DNA from: a bacterium
GTDB taxonomy: Bacteria; Oederibacteriota; CAKKQC01
Assembly (NCBI GenBank): GCA_919901855.1
Contig: CAKKQC010000060.1
Span: forward strand, 27,902-91,901
DNA length: 64,000 bases
Reading direction: 5' to 3'
Shown here: piece by piece, positions 52,693-62,727 of the stretch
Position numbering within the stretch: position 1 is the stretch's first letter
Layout: each line of letters begins with the position of its first letter
The notes under the pieces: model-generated
What the model was told of the DNA's origin: nothing
Databases searched by the model: none
The model's input: the letters and a program-made list of their open reading frames with translations, nothing else
Position numbers and translations under genes: made by a program

Positions 52693-52726
52693 CCGGAAAC
52701 AGCCCCGCTAATCAAGGCTGGGGGGC

Positions 52727-53803
52727 CTATTGCGAGTGCAGGAGGTCTTCCAGCTTCTGGCCGCGGGCGGCGAGGGCGTTCCGCAGGCGCCGCAGGGCTC
52801 GCGACTCGATCTGGCGCACGCGCTCGCGACTGAGCTTGAGGATCGCGCCGATGTCCTCGAGCGTGTGCGGCTCCTCGGCCCGGAGGCCGAAGCGAAGGCA
52901 GAGGATCTTCTGCTCCCGGTCGGGAAGCGTCGCCAGGAGCGCGCCCATGCGCTCCTCGAAGATCCGGTCGGCGGCCTGGTCCAGCGGCGACCTTGCGCCG
53001 GGGTCCTCGATGATCTCGCCCATATTCCGGTCGTCGTCCGGCCCGACCGAATCGTCGAGCGACGTCGCCTGCTGGGAGTACATCATCAGTTCCCGGATCC
53101 GGTGCTCCGAGAGGCGGAGGTTCTTGCTCAGCTCCGTGAGGGTCGGCTCACGTCCGTGCTTCTGCGAGAGCCGCTGGTTCGCGCGCAGGTACCGGTTCAG
53201 TTGTTCCGTCATGTGGATCGGGAGCCGGACTGCGCGGCCGTGTTTCGCGATCGCGCGCGTGATCCCCTGGCGGATCCACCAGGTCGCGTAGGTGCTGAAC
53301 CGGAATCCCTTCTTGTAGCTGTAGAGTTCGGTGGCCCGGATCAGCCCGATGTTGCCTTCCTCGATGAGATCCATGAAGGAGAGGCCGCGGTTGAGGTAGT
53401 GCTTGGCGATCGAGACAACCAGTCGCAGGTTCGACTGAACCATGGCCTGCTTGGCAACGAGGTCGCCCTTCTCGATCTCCTTGGCGAGTTCGCGTTCCTG
53501 GAACGCGTTCAGGAGCTTGAACCGGCTGATCTCGCGCAGATAGATCTGGAGGATGTCGGTCGTGGGGCCGGAGGAGACTTCGCGCTCGGCAACGGCCGTC
53601 TCGGCCGCGGTCGCGCCGGCCTCGGCCGGCCCTTCCGTCGCCGGCGCGTCCGGGGTCTCCGCGGCCGGAATCTCGGCGGCTTCCTCGTCGCGCGCAACCG
53701 GCGCGGGCGCCGGACCCGGCGCCCCGATCGAGAGCTTCGGCTTGCGGGCGCGCCGGCGGCTCGCGGACATGCGGACGCCCCGCTTCGGGCGACGGGCCGA
53801 CAT
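52727..53803 (-). CDS. Sigma-70 family RNA polymerase sigma factor (RpoD/RpoS-type)
   Basis: 358 residues. Regions 1.2 (TDILQIYLREISRFKLLNAFQERELA), 2.1-2.4 (NLRLVVSIAKHYLNRGLSFMDLIEEGNIGLIRATELYSYKKGFRFSTYATWWIRQGITRAIA), 3 (EPTLTELSKNLRLSEHRIRELM) and 4 (LPDREQKILCLRFGLRAEEPHTLEDIGAILKLSRERVRQIESRALRRLR) are complete. Region 1.1 is absent; an Ala/Glu/Pro-rich segment of about 75 residues stands in its place. That fits a group 1 or group 2 sigma factor. A second ATG at 53770 is possible. The ATG at 53803 overlaps the preceding surface-protein stop as ATGA, so the two are coupled. Confidence 0.92.
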   Translation of the reverse strand: MSARRPKRGVRMSASRRRARKPKLSIGAPGPAPAPVARDEEAAEIPAAETPDAPATEGPAEAGATAAETAVAEREVSSGPTTDILQIYLREISRFKLLNAFQERELAKEIEKGDLVAKQAMVQSNLRLVVSIAKHYLNRGLSFMDLIEEGNIGLIRATELYSYKKGFRFSTYATWWIRQGITRAIAKHGRAVRLPIHMTEQLNRYLRANQRLSQKHGREPTLTELSKNLRLSEHRIRELMMYSQQATSLDDSVGPDDDRNMGEIIEDPGARSPLDQAADRIFEERMGALLATLPDREQKILCLRFGLRAEEPHTLEDIGAILKLSRERVRQIESRALRRLRNALAARGQKLEDLLHSQ

Positions 53804-56800
53804 CAGAACACGGGTCCGAGCCGGCCATACACGGTCGGCCGGTTCATTCGCTGGTCGATGCGGCGCGCGACCTCGATCGAGAACATTACGGGCTGGGATT
53901 GTAGCACGAACGCGATCAGGTTGAGGCCGCCCCCCACCGAGGCCGCCCGGAACTCGTCCGAGCGGAGGCCCCGCGCGGAGTCGAAGGCTCCCCCGACGTC
54001 GATGAAGCCCACGGCCTGGATGTCGGTCAGAAGCATGGACACGAGGGGGATGTTCCAGTTCAGGTGGCTGAAGAGGTTCACCCGCAGTTCGTGGTTGCCG
54101 AGCACGGCGGCGTTCCCCAGCTCGTGCGCGAACGGAATCCCCCGGATCAGGTACCGTCCCCCGAGGTAGTAGTAGCGCTGGTCGTGGCCGTGCGAGAGCA
54201 GGCCCATCCAGCGGACCGCAAAGGAGGCGTCCGTCATGATCCCCATGTACCACGAAGTCGCGGCCTGATACTCCGTGAAGCGCAGGAGCGAGCCGCCCAC
54301 GGGTAGCGCTTGGCTCACCCCGACCTGCGTCGTCGCTCCACCGGTCGGGAGCACCCGGCGCCAGCGGGACGTGTCCCGCGTGAGGCTGAGGCTCGCGGGT
54401 AGCATGGTCGAGGTCTTGGGGCCATAGAGCACGTTCCCGTACCGGTCGGTGAAGATCTCGGAGATCTGCTGGACGCCGAGCGAGAGGTCGGCCCGGTGGT
54501 ACGTGTCGAACGGGTACCCCATCGTCCCCCCGGCCCCGGTGGCCCCCACGACGCCGGGCGGGTCGCGCCTGGGCTCGGTGGAGACGATGCTCGGGGAGAG
54601 GAGGAAGTGAGTCTGGTCGGACGTGATGCCGATGGCGAGGTCCGGGCGAAGCCCCTGATACTCGTAAGCCAGCCCGAACGAACTCGCCCAGGACGGAAAC
54701 GCGCTCGCCTGGAGGATCAGGTGGTTGTTCCCCGGTAGATCGCTGAGCTGGAGTGCCCCGTAGCCGGCGAAACTCGTGCCTCCTCCGATGGTCACGCTGC
54801 CCACCAGAACGAAGAGGTCCACGAGCCGGATGTCCATGGCCATCTTGTAGGCGGCGGGCCAGATGTCGACGTGGCAGACCTGGACGACCTCGCCGGCAGC
54901 CGCGGCGTCGCCCGCGGCGTTCCGCCCCTCGACCCGGTAGAGGTACGGCTCCTCGTACTGCCAGGTGTTGTCCCGCCACGTCGACGCGGAGGGGTCGAAG
55001 AGCACGGCCAGCAGGACGCGGTTGGTTCCTCCGCGGGTGCCGCGGAAGATCTCGTACCGGGAGATGCCCGGCTGGAGCGGCCCTGCGATCCACGAGAGGA
55101 CGACGTCCGGCCCGCTCCGCCAGGCGGAAAGCGGCATGGGACGCGGCGGGACCGCGGATAGGGTCGGGATCGTCGTCGTGCCGGAAAGCGCGGCCCGGGC
55201 CGAAATGGTCACCGGCTCGCGGGTCCCGCCCGTGGCCGTCCTGGTGGCCGCTCCACCGGTGCGGGCGGCCGCCAGAGCCAAGGGCCAGCGCGCGCTCAAC
55301 GGAGCGAACCCTCCCCCGGAGGGGGCGCCGAAGTCCGCGGCCATCATGGGGCGCACGAGGGCCGGGAACCCGGGCGCCGAGGCGGTCGTCATCCCGGGCT
55401 TGAACTCCTCGAGTGGAGGGGCCAGCTTCGATCTCGGCAGTTCGATGGGGGTCCGGTCGCGCGGGCCGGCGGGAACCTTCGCGGCGGGGGGGGGCGGCGC
55501 GACTGGGGCCGCCGAAGCAGCAGCGGTGGGCGCATGCGCTTCCCGGACCGCCTGCTCGCCGACGAGGTAGATGTTCTGACATCCGTACTCCAGCGTGGTG
55601 GCGAGGATGCGCTTGCCGTCCCGGGCCCAGCGGCCCGCCCAGATTCCGGTCCGCGCGTCGGTCACCTGCCGGACTTCGCGCCCGTCGATCGAGGCCATGA
55701 AGAGATCCAGTCCGCCGCCGTCGCCGGAATCGAAGAGGACCCAGCGGCCGTCCGGCGACACGTCCGGCCGCGCGCCCGTGACCCTGGGATCCGGCACCAG
55801 GAACGACGAGACCGGCCGGTCGGCGGCCAGGTTGTCGAGGATGCGCAACCGCACCCCCGTCTCCCCTTCGGACGCGTAAACGATCCGGGTGCCGTCGGGC
55901 GTGAAGGCCGGCGACGAAGCCGCCGCCCCATCCCAGGTCAACTGCCGGAAAGCTCCCGAGGCGATCGTCGCCAGGTACACTTCCGAGTGGATGCCGTCGA
56001 ACCCGACGAAGGCGATCGACTTGCCGTCCGGCGAAAAGCGCGGTTGCCCGATATCCATGAAGGGGAACGTCATACGGCGGCGCACGCGGCCGTTTTTTGC
56101 GTCCACGATCGCGACGATGTTCCGGGGGCCCTCCTTCAGGACGACTGCCAGGCGCTTGCCGTCCGGGGACCAGTCGGGCGGGCTGCCCATGACCTCGTGG
56201 GAGGCGTTGCCGAAGAGGGCGGAGGGGCCGTGCCCTTTCCGCATGACGAAGAGATTCCGGTATCCCTTCCGGTCGGAGAAGAACGCGATCGTGTCGTCCG
56301 CGGGCGACGCCGTCGGCGACCCGTTGAGCTCGGTGCGGTTGGGCGTTCCCGTCACCAGCGGGGCGCCGTAGTCTCCGGCGTCACGCCGGCCCTTGGAGAA
56401 GGCCCAGCACTTCTCCTTGAGGGCGGTCCGCCACCGCCGGTCGAACTCGGCGAACGATATACCCACCTTGTCCTGGAAGACCTGGGCGAACGTCTTCGCG
56501 TCCTCGATGCCCTTGAGAATCGCGGGAATCTTGTCCTCGCCGTACCGCTCGCCGAGGTAGTCCACGGCGGACTGCCCGATCTTGTAGCCCAGGTAGCCAT
56601 CGTGCGGTTCCAGGTGGTTGAACGAATGCAGCAGCGTAAGGGGCGGCAGCCGGTCGTTGAGCACCGCGTCCCGGAGGACCATCTCCCCCTGCGGGTCCCA
56701 GTCGTTCGCCACGTGCTCGGCCATGCCCTCCATGAACCACTGGGGCACCAGCACCGACTTGTAGAGGCTGTAGGAGCGGAGGCCTTCCCCGAAGAGGATG

Positions 56801-57231
56801 AAGAACTGGTGCGCGTGCACGAGCTCGTGCGTGATCACGTTGCGGCGCTGCTGCGGAGAGGCGGAGAGCGGGAGGACGACCCGGGTCTTGTAGACCTCCG
56901 TGAAGCCGCCGATGCCCTCCCCCAGCGGCTCGGAGGTCACGTTGGTCTGGATGAAGTCGTGGAAGGTCGAGTAGAGGAACATGGGGACCTTGCGCTGGGG
57001 CGCGCGCAGCAACCGGAAGAATTCGATCTCCATCTGCCAGGCCCGCTCCGCGGTCTGGCACGCCTCGTAAGCCAGCGCCTCTTCGGCCGGGTAGTAGTAG
57101 ATCTCGAAGTGATCGGTGTTGAGCACCTTCCACTCGAACTGGTGGTAGCGGACCTTGTTGATCGCCCGGCCCGGGCCCGCCAGCACGATGGCGAGGACGG
57201 CGGCGACGGCGACCCTTCCGCGACGGCTCAC
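53803..57231 (-). CDS. Peptidase-like/TolB-propeller/beta-barrel surface fusion protein
   Basis: 1142 residues from GTG 57231. A signal peptide (VAAVLAIVLAGPGRA) leads to a gluzincin-like domain with HELVH at about 135-139 and WFMEGMAEHVANDWD, the peptidase MA pattern. Next comes a TolB/WD40-like propeller with repeats such as SPDGKRLAVV, SPDGKSIAFVG, TPDGTRIVYASEG and SPDGRWVLFDSG. A low-complexity Pro/Ala linker and a fibronectin-like segment (RYEIFRGTRGGTN) follow, then about 330 residues of amphipathic strands that resemble the Omp85/bacterial-surface-antigen barrel and end in VYGRLGPVF, a terminal aromatic. It should span the outer membrane. Coupled upstream to hflX (GTGA) and downstream to the sigma factor. 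Confidence 0.83.
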   Translation of the reverse strand: MSRRGRVAVAAVLAIVLAGPGRAINKVRYHQFEWKVLNTDHFEIYYYPAEEALAYEACQTAERAWQMEIEFFRLLRAPQRKVPMFLYSTFHDFIQTNVTSEPLGEGIGGFTEVYKTRVVLPLSASPQQRRNVITHELVHAHQFFILFGEGLRSYSLYKSVLVPQWFMEGMAEHVANDWDPQGEMVLRDAVLNDRLPPLTLLHSFNHLEPHDGYLGYKIGQSAVDYLGERYGEDKIPAILKGIEDAKTFAQVFQDKVGISFAEFDRRWRTALKEKCWAFSKGRRDAGDYGAPLVTGTPNRTELNGSPTASPADDTIAFFSDRKGYRNLFVMRKGHGPSALFGNASHEVMGSPPDWSPDGKRLAVVLKEGPRNIVAIVDAKNGRVRRRMTFPFMDIGQPRFSPDGKSIAFVGFDGIHSEVYLATIASGAFRQLTWDGAAASSPAFTPDGTRIVYASEGETGVRLRILDNLAADRPVSSFLVPDPRVTGARPDVSPDGRWVLFDSGDGGGLDLFMASIDGREVRQVTDARTGIWAGRWARDGKRILATTLEYGCQNIYLVGEQAVREAHAPTAAASAAPVAPPPPAAKVPAGPRDRTPIELPRSKLAPPLEEFKPGMTTASAPGFPALVRPMMAADFGAPSGGGFAPLSARWPLALAAARTGGAATRTATGGTREPVTISARAALSGTTTIPTLSAVPPRPMPLSAWRSGPDVVLSWIAGPLQPGISRYEIFRGTRGGTNRVLLAVLFDPSASTWRDNTWQYEEPYLYRVEGRNAAGDAAAAGEVVQVCHVDIWPAAYKMAMDIRLVDLFVLVGSVTIGGGTSFAGYGALQLSDLPGNNHLILQASAFPSWASSFGLAYEYQGLRPDLAIGITSDQTHFLLSPSIVSTEPRRDPPGVVGATGAGGTMGYPFDTYHRADLSLGVQQISEIFTDRYGNVLYGPKTSTMLPASLSLTRDTSRWRRVLPTGGATTQVGVSQALPVGGSLLRFTEYQAATSWYMGIMTDASFAVRWMGLLSHGHDQRYYYLGGRYLIRGIPFAHELGNAAVLGNHELRVNLFSHLNWNIPLVSMLLTDIQAVGFIDVGGAFDSARGLRSDEFRAASVGGGLNLIAFVLQSQPVMFSIEVARRIDQRMNRPTVYGRLGPVF

Positions 57232-58604
57232 CGGTCGTCCCCCTCCGCCTTCAGCCGCGACACCAGCGCCGGGGCGACCCAGGCGTCCACGGTCACAAGG
57301 CCGTTCCGGTCCGGCCGTGATTCCTTCATCGACGCGCCCGACGCGGAAAGCCGCGCCCGGAGCCGTGGCGCCGGGTTGCGGAACGGCAGGTGCTGCCAGA
57401 AGCGGCGGCGGAGGACCTCCTCGAGCGCGTCTCCCAGCCGGTCGAGCCCGTCCCCCGACCGCGCCGAGGCCAGCAGCGGTGGCGCCGGCAGATCGACCGA
57501 GAGGCGGGCGGTAGCCCCGTGGTCCTCGAGCCGGTCGATCTTGTTGAGCACGGTCAGGACCGCGTCCGGGGCGACGCCCAGTGTTTCGAGCTCCGCGAGC
57601 ACCGCGGCGGCCTGGCGGGCGGCGTCCGGATGGCTGGCGTCCACGACGTGCAGGACGGCGTCCGCCTGCCCGATCTCTTCGAGGGTGGCCCGGAACGCGA
57701 CGCGCAGGTCCTTGGGCAGGTCGCGGATGAACCCGACGGTGTCCGTCAGCAGGGCCCGCCCGCCCGCGGGGCACCGCACCTGGCGCACCTGGGGATCGAG
57801 GGTCGAGAACATGCGCCCCTGCGCGACCGCTCCCGCCCGCGTGAGGGCGTTGAACAGCGTGGACTTCCCGGCGTTCGTGTACCCCGCGAGCGTGACGAGC
57901 GGCCAGGCGCGGTCATGCCGGTGCTCGCGCTGGCCGGAACGTCTCCTCCGCAGGGACTCGATCTCGCGCTTCAGCCGGCTCTCCCGCTCGCGGATACGCC
58001 GCCGGTCGTACTCGAGTTTCTGCTCGCCGGGACCGCGCGTCCCGAGTCCGCCCGCCCCCGCGCCTCCCGCCGCTCCCTGGGCGCCGGCGCGGCCCGCCTG
58101 ACGGGACATCAGCACGCCCTCGCCCCGCAAGCGCGGGAGGCGGTACAGGAGCTGGGCGAGTTCCACCTGCAGTTGCCCCTCGCGGGAGCGCGCCCGCTGG
58201 GCGAAGATGTCCAGGATCAGGCTCGTCCGGTCGACGACGCGGCACGGCAGCCCCTCCTCGAGGCGGCGTTGCTGGCTCGGCGACAGGGACTGCTGGGTGA
58301 CGACGACGGCGGCGCCCGACGACTTGACGAGCGCGGCGAGCTCCCGGACCTTGCCCTCCCCGAGCAGGGGGCCGCCGTCGCGCCGCCGCTGGACCATCCG
58401 GTCGACGACCTCGGCCCCGGCGCTCCGGATGAGCTCCTCGAGCTCCTCGAGGTCCGTCAGCGCGGCCGGCGCCGGGCCTTCGAAGGCGCTGACCGCGATC
58501 ACGGCCTCGGGCGCGCCCGCTCCCCTAGGGCGTTGCGGCTGGGGCGTGGGGCCGGTTTGCGTTTCCGTGTCAGTGCCTCCGTCTAGACCTTCATGCGACT
58601 CCAT
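57228..58604 (-). CDS. hflX: Ribosome-associated GTPase HflX
   Basis: 458 residues. The N-terminal HflX domain has a GEGKVRELAALV segment and the Gly-rich linker GAGGLGTRGPGEQKLEYDRRRIRERESRLKREI, diagnostic of the family. The GTPase has G1 GYTNAGKSTLFN, G3 DTVGFI, and G4 NKID. HflX rescues stalled or inactive 70S ribosomes. The C-terminal 60 residues have a few aromatic and basic residues consistent with the usual tail. ATG 58604 was kept as start; the first 35 residues are Gly/Thr/Pro-rich. The surface-protein gene overlaps its stop by GTGA. Confidence 0.94.
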   Translation of the reverse strand: MESHEGLDGGTDTETQTGPTPQPQRPRGAGAPEAVIAVSAFEGPAPAALTDLEELEELIRSAGAEVVDRMVQRRRDGGPLLGEGKVRELAALVKSSGAAVVVTQQSLSPSQQRRLEEGLPCRVVDRTSLILDIFAQRARSREGQLQVELAQLLYRLPRLRGEGVLMSRQAGRAGAQGAAGGAGAGGLGTRGPGEQKLEYDRRRIRERESRLKREIESLRRRRSGQREHRHDRAWPLVTLAGYTNAGKSTLFNALTRAGAVAQGRMFSTLDPQVRQVRCPAGGRALLTDTVGFIRDLPKDLRVAFRATLEEIGQADAVLHVVDASHPDAARQAAAVLAELETLGVAPDAVLTVLNKIDRLEDHGATARLSVDLPAPPLLASARSGDGLDRLGDALEEVLRRRFWQHLPFRNPAPRLRARLSASGASMKESRPDRNGLVTVDAWVAPALVSRLKAEGDDR

Positions 58605-58631
58605 CTAGGGTACCGCATGAGGGGGCCGGAA

Positions 58632-58648
58632 GGGCGGTCGGGCCGCCC
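58632..58648. terminator. Strong G/C hairpin between gpsA and hflX (possible terminator)
   Basis: GGGCGG (58632-58637) pairs with CCGCCC (58643-58648) over a 5-nt loop in the 77-nt gap. It has no T-run on the minus strand, so intrinsic termination is doubtful; it could be a processing site or chance. Confidence 0.25.
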
Positions 58649-58681
58649 GGCTCCTCCGCCAGGCGAGCCACGGTGCCGGCC

Positions 58682-59701
58682 TCACGCGCCGTCCGGTTCC
58701 TCTTCCGACCGGGCGCCCCGGTTCATGAGCTCGTCGAGCGCGCGGGCGGCGGGAACGCCCTCGAAGAGCACGCGGTGCGTCTGCTCCGTGATCGGCATCC
58801 GGATCCCCCGCTCCCGCGCCAGCCGCCAGGCGGAGCGGCAGGCTTCCACGCCCTCGGCGACCTGCGCCATCCCGCCCAGCACGTCCTCGAGGCGCTCCCC
58901 CTTTCCGAGCCGGCGCCCCACCCGGCGGTTCCGGCTGTGCAGGCTCGTGCAGGTCACGACCATGTCGCCCAGCCCCGACAATCCCATGAACGTGTCGCGC
59001 CGGGCTCCCATTGCCACGCCGAGCCGGGTGACCTCGGCCAGTCCCCGGGTCACCATGGCCGCCTGGGTGTTGTCCCCGAGGCCGAGCCCGTCCGCAATTC
59101 CGCAGGCCACCGCGATGATGTTCTTGAGGGCTCCCCCGAGCTCGACGCCGGCGACATCCGTCTGGGCGTAGACGCGGAAACGCGGCCCGATGAACAGCCG
59201 CTGGATCCGGGCGGCCGTCTCCGGAGACGCGCTGGCGGCCACGACCGCCGTCGGCAGGTCCCGTCCGACCTCCTCGGCGTGGGATGGGCCCGAGAGGGCG
59301 CAGACCCGGTCGGCGGGAGCTCCCAAGACGGCCATCAATATCTGGGTCGGACGCCGGCCGGTGCCATGATCGAGTCCCTTCGCGACGCTGACAAGCGTGG
59401 CCCCGGTGGCTGCCCATTCGGGCAGGCGGCCCGCGGTGGCGGCGAGAAAGGAGCTCGGGACAGCGAAGACGATCGCATCGCGCGGCCCGTCCGTGACGGC
59501 CGCGAGGTCGCGCACGACCTCGACCGCGGCCGGGATCGCGACGCCGGACAGGAACGGGACGTTCTCGCGCGTCCGCTCGATGGCGTCGGCGATCTCGGGT
59601 TCGCGGACCCAGAGCAGGACCCGGTGACCCTGATTGGCGAGCAGCCGGGCGATCGCCGTGCCCCAACCGCCCGCGCCGACGACGGCCACGGTGGCGCTCA
59701 C
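58682..59701 (-). CDS. gpsA: NAD(P)-dependent glycerol-3-phosphate dehydrogenase
   Basis: 339 residues from GTG 59701 (GTGA overlap with plsY). It makes sn-glycerol-3-phosphate for phospholipids. The Rossmann motif VVGAGGWGTAIARLL opens the protein; SGPSHAEEVGRDLPTAVV, the catalytic Lys in GGALKNIIAVACGIADGLGLGDNTQAAMVTRGLAE, and GLSGLGDMVVTCTSLHSRNRRVG are diagnostic. Order der-plsY-gpsA is common in bacteria and places two glycerolipid steps side by side. Confidence 0.97.
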   Translation of the reverse strand: MSATVAVVGAGGWGTAIARLLANQGHRVLLWVREPEIADAIERTRENVPFLSGVAIPAAVEVVRDLAAVTDGPRDAIVFAVPSSFLAATAGRLPEWAATGATLVSVAKGLDHGTGRRPTQILMAVLGAPADRVCALSGPSHAEEVGRDLPTAVVAASASPETAARIQRLFIGPRFRVYAQTDVAGVELGGALKNIIAVACGIADGLGLGDNTQAAMVTRGLAEVTRLGVAMGARRDTFMGLSGLGDMVVTCTSLHSRNRRVGRRLGKGERLEDVLGGMAQVAEGVEACRSAWRLARERGIRMPITEQTHRVLFEGVPAARALDELMNRGARSEEEPDGA

Positions 59702-60318
59702 CGGCCCGCCGCCTTCCGCCCGAAGCGGTACTCCGTGCCCGCCAGGATGCGGGAGATGTTGGCACGATGCCGGATCACGATGAGCAGCGCGATCAGACCG
59801 GCCGCCAACTCTACCGGAGGCGTTCGCCACGGCCCCGGCAGGACGACCGTGAGGACGGCGAAGAGGACGGCGGCCACGATCGATCCGGCGGAGACCATCC
59901 GGGTCGCGGCGAATACGACGCCGAAAGCCACCACCGCCCCGGCGAGCGGAAGCCACGCGAGCCGCAGGAAGGCTCCGGCGGAAGTGATCACGCCCTTTCC
60001 GCCCCGGAAGGCCAGCCATGGCGTCCAGGAGTGCCCGGCGACCGCGGCGAGCGCCGCGGCCACGCTCAGGGCCGCGCCGGCCCCCGCCCGGATGGCCAGT
60101 GCCACGGCGAGCCAGCCCTTGGCGCCGTCGAGGAGGCCGACGAGGACTCCCGGACCGGGTCCGAGGACGCGCCAGACGTTCGTCGCCCCGGGATTGCGGC
60201 TCCCGTGTCCGCGGATGTCGAGGCCGCGCAGGAACCGGGGCACCAGGTAACCGAACGGGATCGAGCCCGCGAGGAAGGATCCGGCGACGACGGCGACGGC
60301 GAGGGCCACCCCGCTCAT
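59698..60318 (-). CDS. plsY: Acyl-phosphate:glycerol-3-phosphate acyltransferase PlsY
   Basis: 206 residues with about five to seven hydrophobic segments. Diagnostic motifs are [12 protein letters not shown] near the start, [15 protein letters not shown] (glycerol-3-phosphate loop) and [21 protein letters not shown] (active-site loop). It acylates glycerol-3-phosphate at position 1 using acyl phosphate, at the cytoplasmic membrane. ATG 60318 overlaps the der stop; the gpsA product supplies its substrate. Confidence 0.97.
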   Translation of the reverse strand: MSGVALAVAVVAGSFLAGSIPFGYLVPRFLRGLDIRGHGSRNPGATNVWRVLGPGPGVLVGLLDGAKGWLAVALAIRAGAGAALSVAAALAAVAGHSWTPWLAFRGGKGVITSAGAFLRLAWLPLAGAVVAFGVVFAATRMVSAGSIVAAVLFAVLTVVLPGPWRTPPVELAAGLIALLIVIRHRANISRILAGTEYRFGRKAAGR

Positions 60319-61598
60319 CGGTGGCCCCACCTGATCCGCACCGGGACGCCGTGGAGCCCGAACGCCTCCCGCAGCCGATTCGAAACGAATCGTACGCCGA
60401 GCTTCGCACCAGGAGGCGCGACGACCGAGAACGTCGGCGGATTCGTGCCCGTCTGGCGCAGGAGCCACGCCTTGCCCGGCGACGGCCAGTCGTGCGCGGT
60501 GCCCGCGAGCGCCTGCGGCGAGACGTGGGTGCCGCGGAGGTGCATGAGGTCTGCCAGCACATGGCGGAGCGCGGGGATCCCCTCCCCCGAAACGGCCGAG
60601 GTCATGAGCACCGGGAACCGGCCCAACCCCGGGAACCGCTTGTGCAGGAACTCCACCGCCTTGGGCAGCAGCTCCGCCGGCCGGCCGGGCTCGAGGAGGT
60701 CGACCTTGTTGAGCGCGACCGCGAGGCACGGGAACTCGGCCTCGATCTCGCTCGCGAGCCGCAGGTCCTGGCGCGCGAGCGGCACGGTCAGGTCGAGGAC
60801 GAGAACGGCGACGTCCGAGCCCTGGAGGGAGCGCAATGCCCGGGCCTGCGCGTCCTTCGCGATCGCGTCCTCGGTGTCGCGGCGGCGGGTAACGCCGGCC
60901 GTGTCCACGAGATCCCACCGCGATCCCGCCAGGATGGTCGCCCCGACCACGGGATCGCGAGTCGTGCCGGGAGCGGCATCGACGAGGCTCCGTTCCTCCT
61001 CGAGCAGGGCGTTGAAGAGACTCGACTTCCCCACATTCGGCTGGCCGAGGAGGATGCCGCGAGCCGGCTTCGCGTGGCGCGTCTCCGGCTCGGTCGCGGG
61101 GGAAGAGAGCAGGGCGGCGATGCGCCGCCTCAGCTCGGCCATGTTGCGGTTGCGGGCGGCGGACACGGGCAGGGCCGCGCCGAGCCCGAGCCTGGACCAC
61201 TCCCACGAGACGGCGTCGTGCCCGGGCTGGTCGCACTTGTTGCACACCGCGAGCACCGGCGGCCCGGCCTTCCGGACCGCGTTCGCGAGCGCCATGTCGT
61301 CCGCGTGCGGGTTCATGTCCCGGCTGACGACCATGATGACGGCCCCGGCCCGGGAGAGGAGCCGGCGCACGAGTTCGTCGAGGCGGTCGCCGACAGCTCC
61401 GCCCGCGTTCCAGCCCCCGGTGTCCGCCAGCCGGACCATCTGCCCGTCCGCGTCCGCCTCCGCTTCCAGCCAGTCACGGGTAGTGCCGGCTATGGGGGAC
61501 GTGATGGCGGCCGCCTCTCCGACCAGCCGGTTGAAGAGTGTCGACTTCCCCACGTTGGGGCGCCCCACGATCACGATGAGATCGCCTCGCGCGCTCAC
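60315..61598 (-). CDS. der: Double GTPase Der (EngA), ribosome assembly factor
   Basis: 427 residues with two consecutive GTPase domains: G1 [12 protein letters not shown] at about residue 11 and [12 protein letters not shown] at about 185; G3 DTGGW and DTAGV; G4 NKCD and NKVD. A C-terminal KH-like domain ([13 protein letters not shown]) is present and is diagnostic of Der. It assists 50S subunit maturation. GTG start at 61598 overlaps dprA. Confidence 0.97.
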   Translation of the reverse strand: MSARGDLIVIVGRPNVGKSTLFNRLVGEAAAITSPIAGTTRDWLEAEADADGQMVRLADTGGWNAGGAVGDRLDELVRRLLSRAGAVIMVVSRDMNPHADDMALANAVRKAGPPVLAVCNKCDQPGHDAVSWEWSRLGLGAALPVSAARNRNMAELRRRIAALLSSPATEPETRHAKPARGILLGQPNVGKSSLFNALLEEERSLVDAAPGTTRDPVVGATILAGSRWDLVDTAGVTRRRDTEDAIAKDAQARALRSLQGSDVAVLVLDLTVPLARQDLRLASEIEAEFPCLAVALNKVDLLEPGRPAELLPKAVEFLHKRFPGLGRFPVLMTSAVSGEGIPALRHVLADLMHLRGTHVSPQALAGTAHDWPSPGKAWLLRQTGTNPPTFSVVAPPGAKLGVRFVSNRLREAFGLHGVPVRIRWGHR

Positions 61599-62671
61599 GC
61601 GAGGGAGAACCGCTTCCCCGGATGGGGCCGCGCGCACCGCTTGAGCTCGAGGACGGACAGGACGGGCAGTAGGGTCGCGATCGGCAGGCCCAGCCGCCGC
61701 GCGAGATCGTCGGCCTGGACGGGCTCGGGCGTCAGCGCGGCGTACACGGTCGCCTCCAGCGTGCCCGCGGCCGGCGCGGTGCCGCCCGACGCGAGGGGCT
61801 GGGGAACGAAGACGCCCGCGAGCTCCGTCAGGATGTCCTCGGCGCTCTCGGTGAGGCGCGCGCCGTCCTTGAGCAGGCGGTGCGGACCGCGCGAGGACGG
61901 CGCGAAGACGTTGCCGGGCACGGCGAAGACCTCGCGCCCCTGCTCGGAGGCGTGGCGCGCCGTGATCAGGGCGCCGCTGATCTCGTGCGCCTCCACGACG
62001 ACGATGCCCAGCGACAGACCGCTGATGATACGGTTGCGGCGGGGGAAGTTCTCCTTGCGCGGCCCCATCGCCAGGGGGAACTCGCTCACGAGGCAGCCAT
62101 GTGCCGCGACCTGCTCGCGCAGCGCTTCGTGACCGTGCGGGTAGTCCACGGTCAGCCCGGTGCCGAGCACGGCGACCGTGCCGCCGCCGGCCCGGATCGC
62201 GGCCCGGTGGGCGGCGCCGTCGATTCCGCGGGCGAAGCCGGACACGATCACGAGGCCGCGCAGGGCGAGCTGGGACGCCAGGGCCTCGGCCACCGACCGG
62301 CCGTAGAGGGTGGCCATCCGGCTCCCCACGATTCCGATCGCGGGGCGCGAGAGCCATGCGGGGTCCCCCCGGACATAGAGCGCCAGCGGGGGGTCCGGGA
62401 TCTGCCGGAGCCGTTCGGGATAGGCGGGCGACGTGACGTCCACGGTCGTCCACCCGCGCTTACCCGCCTCGTCCAGTTCGCGCGCCCCGAATCCCGTGCG
62501 GTCGAGTTCGGCGAGGAGCGCGCGTTCCCGGGGAAGGAGCGGAATGCGATCCAGCCCGTCCGGAAGCTCCGGGGGCGAGACCCCGGCCTCCGTGAGGCGG
62601 CGAAGCGTGATGCCGGCGGCATTGAGCGCGAGGCAGACCGCCGGAATGCCGGCGGCGGGGCTATGGGTCAT
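61595..62671 (-). CDS. dprA: DNA-processing protein DprA
   Basis: 358 residues from ATG 62671. The Rossmann-like DprA core has [84 protein letters not shown] and [24 protein letters not shown]-terminal residues 60-90 form a SAM-like region, and a C-terminal winged-helix-like stretch follows. DprA loads RecA on incoming ssDNA during transformation and is present in many non-competent bacteria too. A TATATT box ends 10 nt before the ATG. A TTG at 62683 would overlap that box. Confidence 0.96.
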   Translation of the reverse strand: MTHSPAAGIPAVCLALNAAGITLRRLTEAGVSPPELPDGLDRIPLLPRERALLAELDRTGFGARELDEAGKRGWTTVDVTSPAYPERLRQIPDPPLALYVRGDPAWLSRPAIGIVGSRMATLYGRSVAEALASQLALRGLVIVSGFARGIDGAAHRAAIRAGGGTVAVLGTGLTVDYPHGHEALREQVAAHGCLVSEFPLAMGPRKENFPRRNRIISGLSLGIVVVEAHEISGALITARHASEQGREVFAVPGNVFAPSSRGPHRLLKDGARLTESAEDILTELAGVFVPQPLASGGTAPAAGTLEATVYAALTPEPVQADDLARRLGLPIATLLPVLSVLELKRCARPHPGKRFSLA

Positions 62672-62681
62672 GGCAGAACTC

Positions 62682-62687
62682 AATATA
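62682..62687 (-). promoter_or_regulatory. Putative -10 (TATATT) of dprA
   Basis: On the minus strand TATATT ends 10 nt before the ATG at 62671, giving a transcript leader of only a few bases. It would start the dprA-der-plsY-gpsA string. Confidence 0.5.
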
Positions 62688-62727
62688 CTCCGTTGCCCGC
62701 GGGGGCCGTTGCCGGACGGGGCTACGG

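Noticed and set aside
62671-62683. TTG at 62683 as the dprA start
   Set aside because: It overlaps the TATATT hexamer; ATG 62671 gives the normal DprA length.
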